From contig NZ_BMNW01000001.1 of the NCBI RefSeq assembly GCF_014646755.1, positions 514,039-578,038 of the forward strand: a stretch of 64,000 nt of DNA. Reading direction: 5' to 3'. The translations under genes and the position numbers were made by a program. The notes under the pieces are model-generated. The model did not search any database. It saw nothing but the letters and a program-made list of their open reading frames with translations, and was not told the DNA's origin. Positions 54,859-64,000 of this stretch are shown here, piece after piece. The stretch's first letter is position 1; every line of letters begins with the position of its first letter. Source of the stretch: Pseudomonas asuensis (GTDB lineage: Bacteria; Pseudomonadota; Gammaproteobacteria; Pseudomonadales; Pseudomonadaceae).

Positions 54859-54938
54859 GCCGATATCAGGCAATTGCAAAAAAAGTTCATCGTAACTGCG
54901 TAAATTTTTTGTAAGGTGGTATCGGCTTCACTCATAAT
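54859..54938 (+). promoter_or_regulatory. Promoter of the SEL1 gene with nested dyads
   Basis: A good sigma-70 promoter is seen: TTGTAA (54909-54914), 18 bases, CATAAT (54933-54938). Three nested inverted repeats surround the -35: GCCGATA (54859-54865) with TATCGGC (54920-54926), TTGCAAAAAA (54874-54883) with TTTTTTGTAA (54905-54914, one mismatch), and AGTT/AACT (54884-54897). The arms overlap the -35 and spacer, suggesting a repressor site or a DNA cruciform. Confidence 0.6.
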
Positions 54939-55004
54939 GTGCGAGCCGGCGCGTTTCGCCGGTCGGGTTTCCAGAAAAACCTGCCTCGATCCTGGAGGCG
55001 TTCC

Positions 55005-55547
55005 ATGCACCGCGCCGGCCGTTTCATCATCAGTAGCTTGCTCTTGTTCCCACTGCTCGCCGTTGCGGGCGGTAATTCCCTGCTTATTCCCAGCACTAGT
55101 CGTTGCAACTTGAACGCCGCGCCGGAAGAACTTCCGCAAGCCCTTTCCAAGTGCCAGCAGACTGCCCGCGGCGGTGATGCGCAGGCGCAATACGAGATGG
55201 GTAGCTTTTACTACGATGGCAAACAGACCCCGAAGGATTTGAATCAGGCTCGTATCTGGTTCGAGCAGGCGTCCCTAAAAGGCCACGCCGATGCACAGTA
55301 CCGACTGGGCACCATGTTTTTCCGGGGCGAAGGTGTTCAAGCCAACACAGTACAGGCCTATATCGTACTCAAAATGGCAGCCATCAACGGATCAGAAGAT
55401 GCCATGGATAGCGCGGATCTGGTGGCCGAGCAGATGAGAAGGGACGAACTGGAAATTGCAACCCAAGTGCTGGGCCAGATTTTCAGGGACTACCTGCAGG
55501 ACTTGCAAACAGCGGGCACCGGAAATCCCTTCGCGCCGCTTCCATGA
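55005..55547 (+). CDS. Exported SEL1-repeat protein
   Basis: A 180-aa secreted protein: signal peptide ISSLLLFPLLAVAGG, then Sel1-like tetratricopeptide repeats, for example GDAQAQYEMGSFYYDGK and GHADAQYRLGTMFFRGEG (residues 65-135), then a helical tail. Two cysteines (RCNLN, KCQQT) could form a disulphide. SEL1 proteins act as scaffolds. TGGAGG lies six bases before this ATG. A gene of this type sits between hemL and the DUF1820 gene in other pseudomonads. Function unknown. Confidence 0.87.
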   Translation: MHRAGRFIISSLLLFPLLAVAGGNSLLIPSTSRCNLNAAPEELPQALSKCQQTARGGDAQAQYEMGSFYYDGKQTPKDLNQARIWFEQASLKGHADAQYRLGTMFFRGEGVQANTVQAYIVLKMAAINGSEDAMDSADLVAEQMRRDELEIATQVLGQIFRDYLQDLQTAGTGNPFAPLP

Positions 55548-55560
55548 TAAAACGCTAGAC

Positions 55561-55584
55561 GCAGCCGCTAGACATGACGGCTGC
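55561..55584. terminator. Hairpin between the SEL1 and DUF1820 genes
   Basis: GCAGCCG (55561-55567) pairs with CGGCTGC (55578-55584). It sits between convergent stops; T-runs are weak. Confidence 0.5.
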
Positions 55585-55595
55585 ATCTGGCTGGA

Positions 55596-55916
55596 TCACT
55601 TCTCAGGCATCGGCATCGGGAATGGCATGACATTGGTTCCACCTTTGGCTTCGCTAATCTTGGCTTGGCCAAGACGCTCCACCTCATCGATACGGATGAC
55701 CGAGTGCAGCGGAACAAAGCTGCGGATAACGCCTTCGAACTGGGACTTCAGTTTTTCTTCACTGGGGTCTACGACGACTTGGGTACGCTCGCCAAAGACG
55801 AACTCTTCGACTTCGAGAAAGCCCCACAGATCACTTTGATAGATCTGCTTGGCATACATCTCGTAAACCTGTCCCTGGTTATGAAAAATCACCTTATAGA
55901 TTGCTGGTTTGCTCAT
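55596..55916 (-). CDS. DUF1820-family protein
   Basis: A 106-aa cytoplasmic protein starting MSKPAIYKVIFHNQGQVYEMYAKQ-like, with LWGFLEVEEFVFGERTQVVV in the centre and VPLHSVIRIDEVERLGQAKI near the end. This is the widely conserved gamma-proteobacterial DUF1820 family, found next to miaB in pseudomonads. Possibly involved in translation given its neighbours, but that is only inference. No clear Shine-Dalgarno is seen. Confidence 0.87.
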   Translation of the reverse strand: MSKPAIYKVIFHNQGQVYEMYAKQIYQSDLWGFLEVEEFVFGERTQVVVDPSEEKLKSQFEGVIRSFVPLHSVIRIDEVERLGQAKISEAKGGTNVMPFPMPMPEK

Positions 55917-56041
55917 GATGATGGGTAACAGGAATGAAAACGGGGACGGATAATAGCAGTGAGGGGACGATCAGTGCTAGGAAGCAAGGCTACTCATCCC
56001 TATAATGTGCGGTCCTCAATTTTTTCCCCGACGAAGCGCGC

Positions 56042-57415
56042 ATGACCAAGAAGCTTTTCATCGAAACTCACGGCTGCCAGATGAACGAGTACGACTCGTC
56101 CCGCATGGTCGACCTCCTCGGTGAGCATCAGGCGCTGGAGCTGACCGCGAATCCGGCAGAAGCTGATGTGATCCTACTCAATACCTGCTCGATCCGTGAA
56201 AAAGCCCAGGAAAAGGTCTTTTCACAACTGGGCCGCTGGCGCGAGCTGAAGCTACAGAATCCCGAACTGGTTATCGGTGTGGGCGGCTGCGTTGCCAGCC
56301 AGGAAGGCGCGGCGATTCGCGATCGTGCGCCCTACGTCGATGTCGTGTTTGGCCCCCAGACACTGCATCGCCTACCAGAAATGATTGATGCGGCACGCAC
56401 TACTCGTGCTCCGCAGGTCGACATTTCCTTTCCAGAGATCGAAAAGTTCGACCGCCTGCCCGACCCCCGTGTCGATGGACCCAGTGCGTTCGTTTCGATC
56501 ATGGAAGGCTGCAGCAAGTACTGCACATTCTGCGTAGTACCTTATACCCGTGGTGAAGAGGTCAGCCGTCCCTTTGATGATGTCTTGGCTGAAGTGATTC
56601 ACCTGGCTGAGAACGGTGTTCGCGAAGTCACCCTGCTCGGGCAGAACGTCAACGGTTACCGCGGCCTGACCCATGATGGCCGAATCGCCGACTTTGCCGA
56701 GTTGCTACGTGTAGTCGCCGCCGTTGATGGCATCGACCGGATTCGCTACACCACATCGCATCCACTGGAGTTTTCTGACGCCTTGATCCAGGCACACGCC
56801 GAGATCCCGGAACTGGCCAAGTTCGTGCACCTGCCGGTACAGTCGGGCTCTGATCGTATCCTGGCCGCCATGAAGCGCAACCACATGGCCATCGAATACA
56901 AGTCGCGTATTCGCAAGCTCAAGGCGGCAGTTCCTGATATCTGCATCAGTTCTGACTTTATCGTTGGTTTCCCGGGTGAAACCGAGAAGGATTTTGAGCA
57001 GACCATGAAGCTGATTGAAGATGTCGGCTTTGACTTCTCCTACTCCTTTATTTACAGCTCGCGCCCCGGCACACCTGCCGCCGACCTAGTGGACGACACC
57101 CCGGAAGAGGTCAAGAAACAACGCCTTCAGATCTTGCAGGCCCGTATCAACCAGCAAGGTTTCGAGATCAGCCGCCGCATGGTTGGCTCGATCCAGACTA
57201 TCCTGGTCAGTGATTTCTCCAAAAAGGATCCTGGCATGCTGCAGGGTCGTACGGAAAACAATCGTATTGTCAATTTCCGCTCCAGCAATGCCTTGCTGAT
57301 TGGTCAGTTCGTCCAGGTTCATATTGACGACGCACTGCCTCATTCTCTGCGAGGCACCCTTCTGGAAGAAATTGCACAACCTCATGCAACTTCAGGTGCC
57401 ATAGTCACTGTCTGA
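56042..57415 (+). CDS. miaB: tRNA-2-methylthio-N6-dimethylallyladenosine synthase
   Basis: A 457-aa radical-SAM methylthiotransferase acting on i6A37 of tRNA. Order: N-terminal UPF0004 domain with three cluster cysteines ([32 protein letters not shown]), the radical-SAM motif [15 protein letters not shown] near residue 157, and a C-terminal TRAM domain (residues 380-445). All six cysteines are intact. It leads the miaB-ybeZ-ybeY-corC-lnt cluster. The ribosome site is weak, but the N-terminus [19 protein letters not shown] is standard. Confidence 0.97.
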   Translation: MTKKLFIETHGCQMNEYDSSRMVDLLGEHQALELTANPAEADVILLNTCSIREKAQEKVFSQLGRWRELKLQNPELVIGVGGCVASQEGAAIRDRAPYVDVVFGPQTLHRLPEMIDAARTTRAPQVDISFPEIEKFDRLPDPRVDGPSAFVSIMEGCSKYCTFCVVPYTRGEEVSRPFDDVLAEVIHLAENGVREVTLLGQNVNGYRGLTHDGRIADFAELLRVVAAVDGIDRIRYTTSHPLEFSDALIQAHAEIPELAKFVHLPVQSGSDRILAAMKRNHMAIEYKSRIRKLKAAVPDICISSDFIVGFPGETEKDFEQTMKLIEDVGFDFSYSFIYSSRPGTPAADLVDDTPEEVKKQRLQILQARINQQGFEISRRMVGSIQTILVSDFSKKDPGMLQGRTENNRIVNFRSSNALLIGQFVQVHIDDALPHSLRGTLLEEIAQPHATSGAIVTV

Positions 57416-57426
57416 CTATTGGTAAC

Positions 57427-57450
57427 GTGCGCACTTTGCCAAGTGCGCAC
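57427..57450. other. Perfect hairpin between miaB and ybeZ
   Basis: GTGCGCACTT-TGCC-AAGTGCGCAC, a 10-bp palindromic stem without T-run, 12 bases after the miaB stop. It could reduce read-through or stabilise the miaB mRNA end. Confidence 0.65.
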
Positions 57451-57503
57451 AACCCATTACGCTTCAAGTAAACATCATTAGCCACAGGGTGATTATTCTT
57501 TCC

Positions 57504-58511
57504 TTGAATACCTCTCAAGAACCTCGGCGCTTTACTCTCGAACCGTTCGACGCTCAACGCTTTGCCAAGCTTTGCGGCCAGCTCGACGAAAACCTTCGGC
57601 AGATCGAAAAACGGCTCGAGATCGAAATCCGGAACCGCGGCAACCAATTCGAACTGGTTGGTCCGACGGAACGTATCCAATCGGCTGAAAATCTGCTGCG
57701 ACGCCTGTATCGAGAGACAAAGATCGAAGATGATCTGACGCCAGACATGGTGCATCTGTTTCTGCAAGAGTCCGGGCTCGAAGGGCTTTCTGAACCACAG
57801 AGCGATCTGAATGTTTCACTGCGCACCCGTAAGGGCATGATTCGTCCTCGCGGTGCCAATCAGCAGCGGTATGTTAAGTCGATTCTCGACCACGACATCA
57901 ACTTTGGCATTGGCCCAGCAGGTACAGGCAAGACCTACTTGGCGGTTGCCTGTGCAGTCGATGCCCTTGAGCGCGAGCAAATCAGGCGCATCCTACTGGT
58001 TCGTCCTGCAGTAGAAGCAGGCGAAAAGCTCGGCTTCCTACCGGGTGACCTGGCACAAAAGATCGACCCTTACCTGCGTCCGCTCTATGACGCGCTATAC
58101 GAAATGCTTGGCTTTGAAACAGTTGCCAAGCTAATCGAGCGGCAGGTTATCGAAGTGGCGCCACTGGCCTACATGCGGGGTCGAACGCTTAATAATAGCT
58201 TCATCATTCTCGACGAGAGTCAGAACACCACTGTCGAGCAGATGAAAATGTTCCTGACCCGTATTGGCTTTGGCTCTACGGCCGTTATTACCGGTGATAT
58301 CACCCAGGTAGACTTGCCGCGCGGCACCCGCTCGGGTCTGGCCCATGTCATCAACGTCCTTAAGGACGTGCCCGGCATTGGTTTTACGCACTTCCTGGCA
58401 AAAGATGTTGTGCGACATCCTCTGGTCCAGCGCATTGTTGAAGCTTATGATCGCTTCGAACAACAGCAGCCTGACAAACGTCACTCGCGGGAACACACGA
58501 ATGACGATTGA
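57504..58511 (+). CDS. ybeZ: PhoH-like ATPase YbeZ
   Basis: A 335-aa P-loop ATPase with an N-terminal KH-like domain and a PhoH core: Walker [12 protein letters not shown] near residue 138, [18 protein letters not shown], and Walker [12 protein letters not shown] near residue 235. It partners YbeY in 16S rRNA maturation and ribosome quality control. The start is most likely TTG at 57504, giving [17 protein letters not shown] as in relatives, with GGGTGAT ten bases ahead; a GTG five codons upstream (57489) is the alternative. Its end overlaps ybeY by 11 bases. Confidence 0.93.
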   Translation: MNTSQEPRRFTLEPFDAQRFAKLCGQLDENLRQIEKRLEIEIRNRGNQFELVGPTERIQSAENLLRRLYRETKIEDDLTPDMVHLFLQESGLEGLSEPQSDLNVSLRTRKGMIRPRGANQQRYVKSILDHDINFGIGPAGTGKTYLAVACAVDALEREQIRRILLVRPAVEAGEKLGFLPGDLAQKIDPYLRPLYDALYEMLGFETVAKLIERQVIEVAPLAYMRGRTLNNSFIILDESQNTTVEQMKMFLTRIGFGSTAVITGDITQVDLPRGTRSGLAHVINVLKDVPGIGFTHFLAKDVVRHPLVQRIVEAYDRFEQQQPDKRHSREHTNDD

Positions 58512-58965
58512 GCTTGATGTGCAAGTCGCCAGTGAAGCGCCTGATCTACCTGAGGAACCTGAGTTACGTCGCTGGTGTGAGGTTGCCCTCCGCCAGCGTA
58601 CTCATGATTCAGAACTGACCATCCGCCTGGTGGATGAGCCGGAGGGACGTGAACTCAATCGTACCTACCGGCATAAGGACTATGCCACCAATGTGCTTAC
58701 CTTTCCGGCCGATGTGCCGGATGAGCTGCTGGACATCCCTCTGCTGGGTGACGTCATCATCTGCGCGCCAGTTATTGCGCGTGAAGCAGCCGAGCAAGGC
58801 AAGCTTCTTAAAGCACATTGGGCTCATATGGTTATTCATGGCTGCCTGCATCTGCTGGGCTATGACCATATCGAGGACAATGAAGCGGAAGAAATGGAAA
58901 GCCTGGAACGAGAATTGCTGGCAGAACTAGGTCATCCCGACCCATATGGCGACGAACAAAACTGA
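58501..58965 (+). CDS. ybeY: Endoribonuclease YbeY
   Basis: A 154-aa zinc metalloprotein. The three-histidine zinc site [11 protein letters not shown] is near residue 119, and [17 protein letters not shown] near residue 58 is the usual core. It matures the 3' end of 16S rRNA and takes part in 70S quality control. It starts within the last codons of ybeZ and ends one base before corC, so the three genes are one tightly packed operon. Confidence 0.96.
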   Translation: MTIELDVQVASEAPDLPEEPELRRWCEVALRQRTHDSELTIRLVDEPEGRELNRTYRHKDYATNVLTFPADVPDELLDIPLLGDVIICAPVIAREAAEQGKLLKAHWAHMVIHGCLHLLGYDHIEDNEAEEMESLERELLAELGHPDPYGDEQN

Positions 58966-58966
58966 C

Positions 58967-59806
58967 ATGAACGAAGATCGATCGAGTAATGGGCACAGGT
59001 CCTGGCTGGAACGGATTGTCCAGGCTTTTGCCCACGAGCCCAAGAGCCGCCAGGAACTCCTGGAACTGCTCCGTGAAGCTCACGAAAACAAGGTGCTCGA
59101 CAGTGAAGTTTTATCCATTGTCGAGGGCGCTATTTCCGTTGCCGATCTGCAAGTACGCGACATCATGGTGCCGCGCTCACAGATCATCAGCGTCAAGGCC
59201 AACCAGACACCACAAGAGTTTCTGCCGGCTGTCATTGAGGCGGCCCACTCCCGGTATCCGGTCATTGGCGAGACGCCTGACGATGTCCTAGGCGTTCTGC
59301 TTGCCAAAGACTTACTGCCCTTGATCATTAACGGGGATAAGCCATTCGACCTCAAGACCATTCTGCGCCCGGCTACGTTTGTTCCAGAATCCAAGCGGCT
59401 GAACGTACTCCTGCGCGAATTTCGGACCACACACAATCATATGGCTATTGTGGTCGATGAATATGGCGGCGTAGCGGGTCTTGTCACTATTGAAGATGTG
59501 CTTGAGCAAATCGTTGGCGATATCGAAGACGAGCATGATGTCGAAGAAGAAAGCTTCATCAAGCCGCTACCCAGCGGAGACTTTATCGTCAAGGCGCTGA
59601 CACCTGTCCAGGCCATCAATGACTTCTTCGATACAGAGTACCCCGATCAGGATGTCGATACCGTTGGAGGTCTTGTCATGAGTGCCTTCGGTCATCTTCC
59701 TCGCCGCAACGAAGAGGTGGTAATCGACGACTTTCGCTTCCGCGTTCTCAACGCTGACGGTCGGCGCATCCATCTGCTCCGCATGACCCCGGTCACAGAG
59801 CGTTAA
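58967..59806 (+). CDS. corC: CorC-type CBS-domain protein
   Basis: A 279-aa cytoplasmic protein with two CBS domains (residues 70-190; VRDIMVPRSQIISVKANQTP opens the first, AIVVDEYGGVAGLVTIEDVL closes the second) and a C-terminal CorC_HlyC transporter-associated domain. It is linked to magnesium/cobalt efflux with CorA, although it lacks membrane helices itself. The start MNEDRSSNGHRSW, one base after ybeY, matches pseudomonad relatives; an ATG seven codons earlier lies inside ybeY. Neither has a clear ribosome site, so coupling is likely. Confidence 0.93.
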   Translation: MNEDRSSNGHRSWLERIVQAFAHEPKSRQELLELLREAHENKVLDSEVLSIVEGAISVADLQVRDIMVPRSQIISVKANQTPQEFLPAVIEAAHSRYPVIGETPDDVLGVLLAKDLLPLIINGDKPFDLKTILRPATFVPESKRLNVLLREFRTTHNHMAIVVDEYGGVAGLVTIEDVLEQIVGDIEDEHDVEEESFIKPLPSGDFIVKALTPVQAINDFFDTEYPDQDVDTVGGLVMSAFGHLPRRNEEVVIDDFRFRVLNADGRRIHLLRMTPVTER

Positions 59807-59811
59807 AACGC

Positions 59812-59846
59812 AACGGCTTGTCTGGTCGTCTGCCAGACAAGCCGTT
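59812..59846. other. Perfect 14-bp hairpin between corC and lnt
   Basis: AACGGCTTGTCTGG (59812-59825) pairs with CCAGACAAGCCGTT (59833-59846) around TCGTCTG. No T-run follows. It begins six bases after the corC stop and may be a Rho-assisted terminator or an mRNA-stabilising end. Confidence 0.65.
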
Positions 59847-59934
59847 AAACAGTCCTGTATTACACCCTCTCAGTAGCTAGCAGCACCCGGCATCCATTAA
59901 GCTTGCGCACCGCTGCATAGACCAAGGATTTCCG

Positions 59935-61464
59935 ATGCGCTGGATGATTACTCCCGGCTGGAAAGGCAATTTACTAGCATTAGTGGCCGGTGCCCTGACA
60001 CCTCTCGCACTGGCACCTTTCAACTTCTGGCCGATAGAAATAGTATCGATTGCCCTCTTCTATCTCTCACTACGCGAATTGCGCGCTGGCGGGGCATTCC
60101 TGCGTGGCTGGTGCTATGGCCTGGGTGCATTCCTGGCCGGTACAAGCTGGGTATACGTCAGCATCCACGACTACGGTGCGGCATCGATGCCCTTGGCAGC
60201 AGGCCTCACGTTTGGCTTTTGCGCCGGTATCGCTTTGTTTTTTGCTTTACCTGCGTGGTTATGGGCGCTTTGTCTACGCCGAAATCATGCTCCGGCGGCG
60301 GACGCGTTGGCGTTTGCAGCACTCTGGTTTGGCCTGGAGCTATTCCGTAGCTGGTTCCTGACCGGATTCCCCTGGTTATTTGCAGGTTATAGCCAGATGG
60401 ATGGCCCGCTGGCCAGCCTTGCCCCGGTTGGGGGTGTCTGGCTTCTGTCATTCAGCGTGGCGCTGATCGCTGCCCTACTCGTCAACATACCCTGGCTGAT
60501 CCGTAAACCAGTCAGCCTGGTTGCTGGCATTGTTTTACTGATTGCCCCCTGGTTTGGCGCCATTGCCTTCAAAGGGCAAGTCTGGACACAGCCCGCTGGT
60601 GAGCCCCTAAAGGTTGCAGCCATGCAAGGCAATATTGCCCAGGAGCTTAAATGGGACCCAGGCCATGTGCAGAATACGCTGGCCCTGTATCGCCAAATGA
60701 CCATCCAGGAAGGCAAGGTCGATCTGATCGTCTGGCCGGAAAACGCCATTCCGGTGCTTAAGGAATATGCTAATGGCTACCTCCAGGAGGTTACAGCCAT
60801 CGCCAGTCAGCGAGGCGCGGCGCTTATCACAGGCATTCCAGTACGCGAGCGTGACGACAAGGGCCAGGACCGCTTCTATAACGCGGTAACGGTCAACGGT
60901 GACAGCGCAAACACTTACTTCAAGCAGAAGCTGGTTCCGTTTGGCGAATATGTACCCCTACAAGAACAGTTGCGCGGACTGATCACCTTTTTCAATTTAC
61001 CTATGTCCGACTTCTTGCCGGGTCCCAGAGACCAGCAGCTCCTAACAGCCAAGGGATATGCGATTGCGCCGTTCATTTGTTATGAAGTGGTCTATCCGGA
61101 GTTTGTGGCGGATATGGCCGCCCGCAGCGACCTGCTGCTAACTGTGAGTAACGATACGTGGTTTGGTAAGTCATTCGGCCCCCAGCAACACCTACAAATG
61201 GCCCGCATGCGCGCGCTGGAAAGTGGTCGTTGGATGATCAGAGGGACGAACAACGGAGTTACAGCCCTGATTGACCCATTCGGCCGCATCACTACCCAGA
61301 TTCCATCATTTGAGCTGGCTACACTGCATGGGTCGGTCGTGCCGATGCAGGGCACTACGCCCTACCTGACCTGGCGTCTCTGGCCACTAGCCATTTTGAG
61401 CGGCCTGCTGGCTCTTTGGGCGCTGTTCCGAAGGGGCATTGAACGCTCCCGCCGTATTGTTTGA
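59935..61464 (+). CDS. lnt: Apolipoprotein N-acyltransferase
   Basis: A 509-aa inner-membrane enzyme adding the third acyl chain to lipoproteins. N-terminal helices occupy residues 10-215, followed by a periplasmic nitrilase domain with the triad Glu269 (WPENAIP), the lysine near 330 (FKQKLVPFGE) and Cys382 (FICYEVVYPE), and a last helix near residue 485. All are intact. AAGGA lies six bases before the ATG. A stable hairpin separates it from corC, so it may have its own promoter. Confidence 0.96.
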   Translation: MRWMITPGWKGNLLALVAGALTPLALAPFNFWPIEIVSIALFYLSLRELRAGGAFLRGWCYGLGAFLAGTSWVYVSIHDYGAASMPLAAGLTFGFCAGIALFFALPAWLWALCLRRNHAPAADALAFAALWFGLELFRSWFLTGFPWLFAGYSQMDGPLASLAPVGGVWLLSFSVALIAALLVNIPWLIRKPVSLVAGIVLLIAPWFGAIAFKGQVWTQPAGEPLKVAAMQGNIAQELKWDPGHVQNTLALYRQMTIQEGKVDLIVWPENAIPVLKEYANGYLQEVTAIASQRGAALITGIPVRERDDKGQDRFYNAVTVNGDSANTYFKQKLVPFGEYVPLQEQLRGLITFFNLPMSDFLPGPRDQQLLTAKGYAIAPFICYEVVYPEFVADMAARSDLLLTVSNDTWFGKSFGPQQHLQMARMRALESGRWMIRGTNNGVTALIDPFGRITTQIPSFELATLHGSVVPMQGTTPYLTWRLWPLAILSGLLALWALFRRGIERSRRIV

Positions 61465-61508
61465 TATCGCATAGAGGCAGGGTCAGGAAATAACTGGCCT
61501 GCCTTTCT

Positions 61509-62270
61509 TCAACGATAGGCCAAAGGATAAGCGACAAGCCCTATCGCTTCATTCAGCAGGATCATGCTTTGGGCAATAGCCTTGGATTCCGGCATCCACC
61601 CACCTAATGGCTTTCCACTAGGCGTACCCATAAAGCCCATCGGAGCAGCGATAACCTCAAATCCCTGACGCTCGAAGCACCATCGAGCGCGCGCCATATG
61701 AAAAGCCTGGGTGACCAGCACGATTCGCTTCACGCCAGCCGGCTTGAGAATGGACGCGCTAAGCGTTGCATTCTCCCACGTGGTGCGGCTGTTCTTTTCC
61801 TGCCACTTCACGGATACCCCAAGGTCTTTTTCCATCACTTCGGTCATCAGCTCAGCCTCGCTGGGAGGCGATGACAAGGGTGAGCCTCCTGAAATCAGAA
61901 TCGGCAGCTGAGTGACCTTGGCAATACGTGCAGCATAGCGAACACGCTCGATTCCCATTGCGCTGGAAACATCGCCTTCCCACGCTGGATCGTTACGCTC
62001 TCGAGAGGCACCCAATACAACAATGGCATCCGCTTGCTGTGTAAGGGAAGGCCAATCGGTTTGGGCAATAGGAGGGTCACGCTCGATCACGCGGGCCTCC
62101 CATTCAACCGCAACCGGCAGACTGATCAGCCAGAAACCTGCAACACCCAACCCCAGGCAAGTCATTGAAGCCTTGGGCCAACGCTTGCGTAACACAAGAC
62201 CTGCCAGTAAAAGCAGTAAAAACAAGCCTGGCGGCATTAGTAGCTGCTTGCAAACGTAGCGAATCAACAT
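61509..62270 (-). CDS. YdcF/SanA-family (DUF218) membrane protein
   Basis: A 253-aa protein with two N-terminal membrane helices (about 10-27 and 38-58) and a DUF218 domain with AIVVLGASRERN near residue 83, ILISGGSPLSSPPSEA near residue 120, NSRTTWENATLS near residue 155, and IVLVTQAFHMARARWCFER near residue 180. The family includes ElyC and SanA, which affect envelope integrity. The start at 62270 (MLIRYVCKQLLMPPG) suits relatives and has GGAT six bases ahead; upstream ATGs at 62282 and beyond remain possible. It converges on lnt. Confidence 0.87.
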   Translation of the reverse strand: MLIRYVCKQLLMPPGLFLLLLLAGLVLRKRWPKASMTCLGLGVAGFWLISLPVAVEWEARVIERDPPIAQTDWPSLTQQADAIVVLGASRERNDPAWEGDVSSAMGIERVRYAARIAKVTQLPILISGGSPLSSPPSEAELMTEVMEKDLGVSVKWQEKNSRTTWENATLSASILKPAGVKRIVLVTQAFHMARARWCFERQGFEVIAAPMGFMGTPSGKPLGGWMPESKAIAQSMILLNEAIGLVAYPLAYR

Positions 62271-62374
62271 CGAGACATCCATGACGTCAGGCACATTCCT
62301 GGTCAAGCGAAAAACAAGACGCGATGATAGCGCGTAGAAAGCGGATTACCGATGCACTGGCATCCAAAGTGGGA

Positions 62375-62740
62375 TCAAATGGCACATGTATCCGTGCTGC
62401 AGACCTTATGAGTCATGCACAGGGGGCATCGCTCGATCTGCTGACCATCATTAACTTGCAGCCCGCAACGCAGGCAACGCACCGCCACTGACGGCTTTCC
62501 CAGACAGGAAGGTCTCGGATAGATCAGCTCCTGACAGGCATGAACCCATTGGTCATTTCTGACCAGCCATGCCCTGATGATTTCCAGATCTTCCAGATGA
62601 AGGCCTGAAATTTCTATTTCCTGCTGCGTTTTGCGGTGCAACCGCTCCGCCGTGGCAGCTTCGTCCAGAGCGCGCTCCAGACGCCGTTGCAAACGCTCCA
62701 GCGGATGTCTCGCCAGGCGCTGCGCTGTGTCATAACTCAT
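62375..62740 (-). CDS. Zinc-ribbon protein, YbeL-like
   Basis: A 121-aa cytoplasmic protein: an N-terminal coiled region (RLARHPLERLQRRLERALDE), then a LHLEDLEIIRAWLVRNDQW helix, then a C-terminal zinc ribbon with CLRCG and CPLC pairs. GGAGG lies six bases before the ATG. In E. coli, ybeL, also a zinc-ribbon gene, lies divergent from leuS as here, but this protein is shorter. Function unknown. Confidence 0.72.
   Translation of the reverse strand: MSYDTAQRLARHPLERLQRRLERALDEAATAERLHRKTQQEIEISGLHLEDLEIIRAWLVRNDQWVHACQELIYPRPSCLGKPSVAVRCLRCGLQVNDGQQIERCPLCMTHKVCSTDTCAI

Positions 62741-64000
<1,260 letters not shown>

Overview
This 64-kb window is chromosomal DNA from a gamma-proteobacterium, almost certainly a Pseudomonas sensu lato. 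The proteins are pseudomonad in type throughout: a MorA-type GGDEF/EAL protein, a MapZ-type PilZ protein, periplasmic AnkB and KatB, LadS, CioAB, BetT, and the thiDE-hemL and miaB-ybeZ-ybeY-corC-lnt-leuS blocks. Gene order at both ends matches what I remember of P. aeruginosa PAO1, roughly PA4601-PA4617 on the left and PA3961-PA3987 on the right. These loci come from memory and were not looked up. I see no tRNA, rRNA, insertion sequence, prophage or CRISPR array. GC looks mid to high 50s by eye. The species cannot be fixed.

Layout. (1) 1-14.5 kb: 3' end of morA, glyA, a COG0523 GTPase, the cstA-ybdD pyruvate-uptake operon, mapZ, radA, ankB/katB peroxide defence, a YdcH protein, mscL, fpr, an orphan kduD and rlmG. 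(2) 14.5-28.2 kb, accessory: cardiolipin synthase, glutaminase, an NTF2-like protein, the cioAB oxidase with a 57-aa DUF2474 subunit, an MFS exporter, a translationally coupled glucose-dehydrogenase/GH15 pair, betT behind a probable BetI operator, and an AbrB-family permease. (3) 28.2-44.4 kb: hrpB, a lipoprotein, fieF, a secreted DUF6515 protein, an unexplained structured minus-strand RNA, an Lrp-family regulator, a three-gene molybdenum hydroxylase/cytochrome c operon, a globin, rluE, an MBL-fold lipoprotein, an ABC exporter and nhaD. (4) 44.4-64 kb: amn, a heterodimeric ABC exporter (mdlAB type), ladS, thiD-thiE-hemL, an SEL1 protein, a DUF1820 protein, miaB-ybeZ-ybeY-corC-lnt, a YdcF protein, a zinc-ribbon protein and the 5' part of leuS.

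How the genes work together. Several themes recur. Signalling for the motile-to-sessile switch is represented by MorA, MapZ and LadS. Stress and osmotic functions include KatB/AnkB, MscL, BetT, the sugar dehydrogenase/GH15 pair, NhaD and cardiolipin synthase. Respiratory electron entry and exit are represented by the molybdenum hydroxylase with its triheme cytochrome and by the cyanide-insensitive oxidase. Ribosome and RNA maintenance is covered by RlmG, RluE, MiaB, YbeY, YbeZ and HrpB.

The least explained DNA is non-coding. It comprises a structured element with a strong intrinsic terminator at 33502-33680, two intergenic regions with interleaved (pseudoknot-like) inverted repeats at 1393-1444 and 38508-38560, a nested dyad over a promoter at 54859-54938, and a betT leader carrying an operator followed by a terminator-like hairpin. 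Start codons were chosen by eye from Shine-Dalgarno spacing and remembered homologues. They were not computed.
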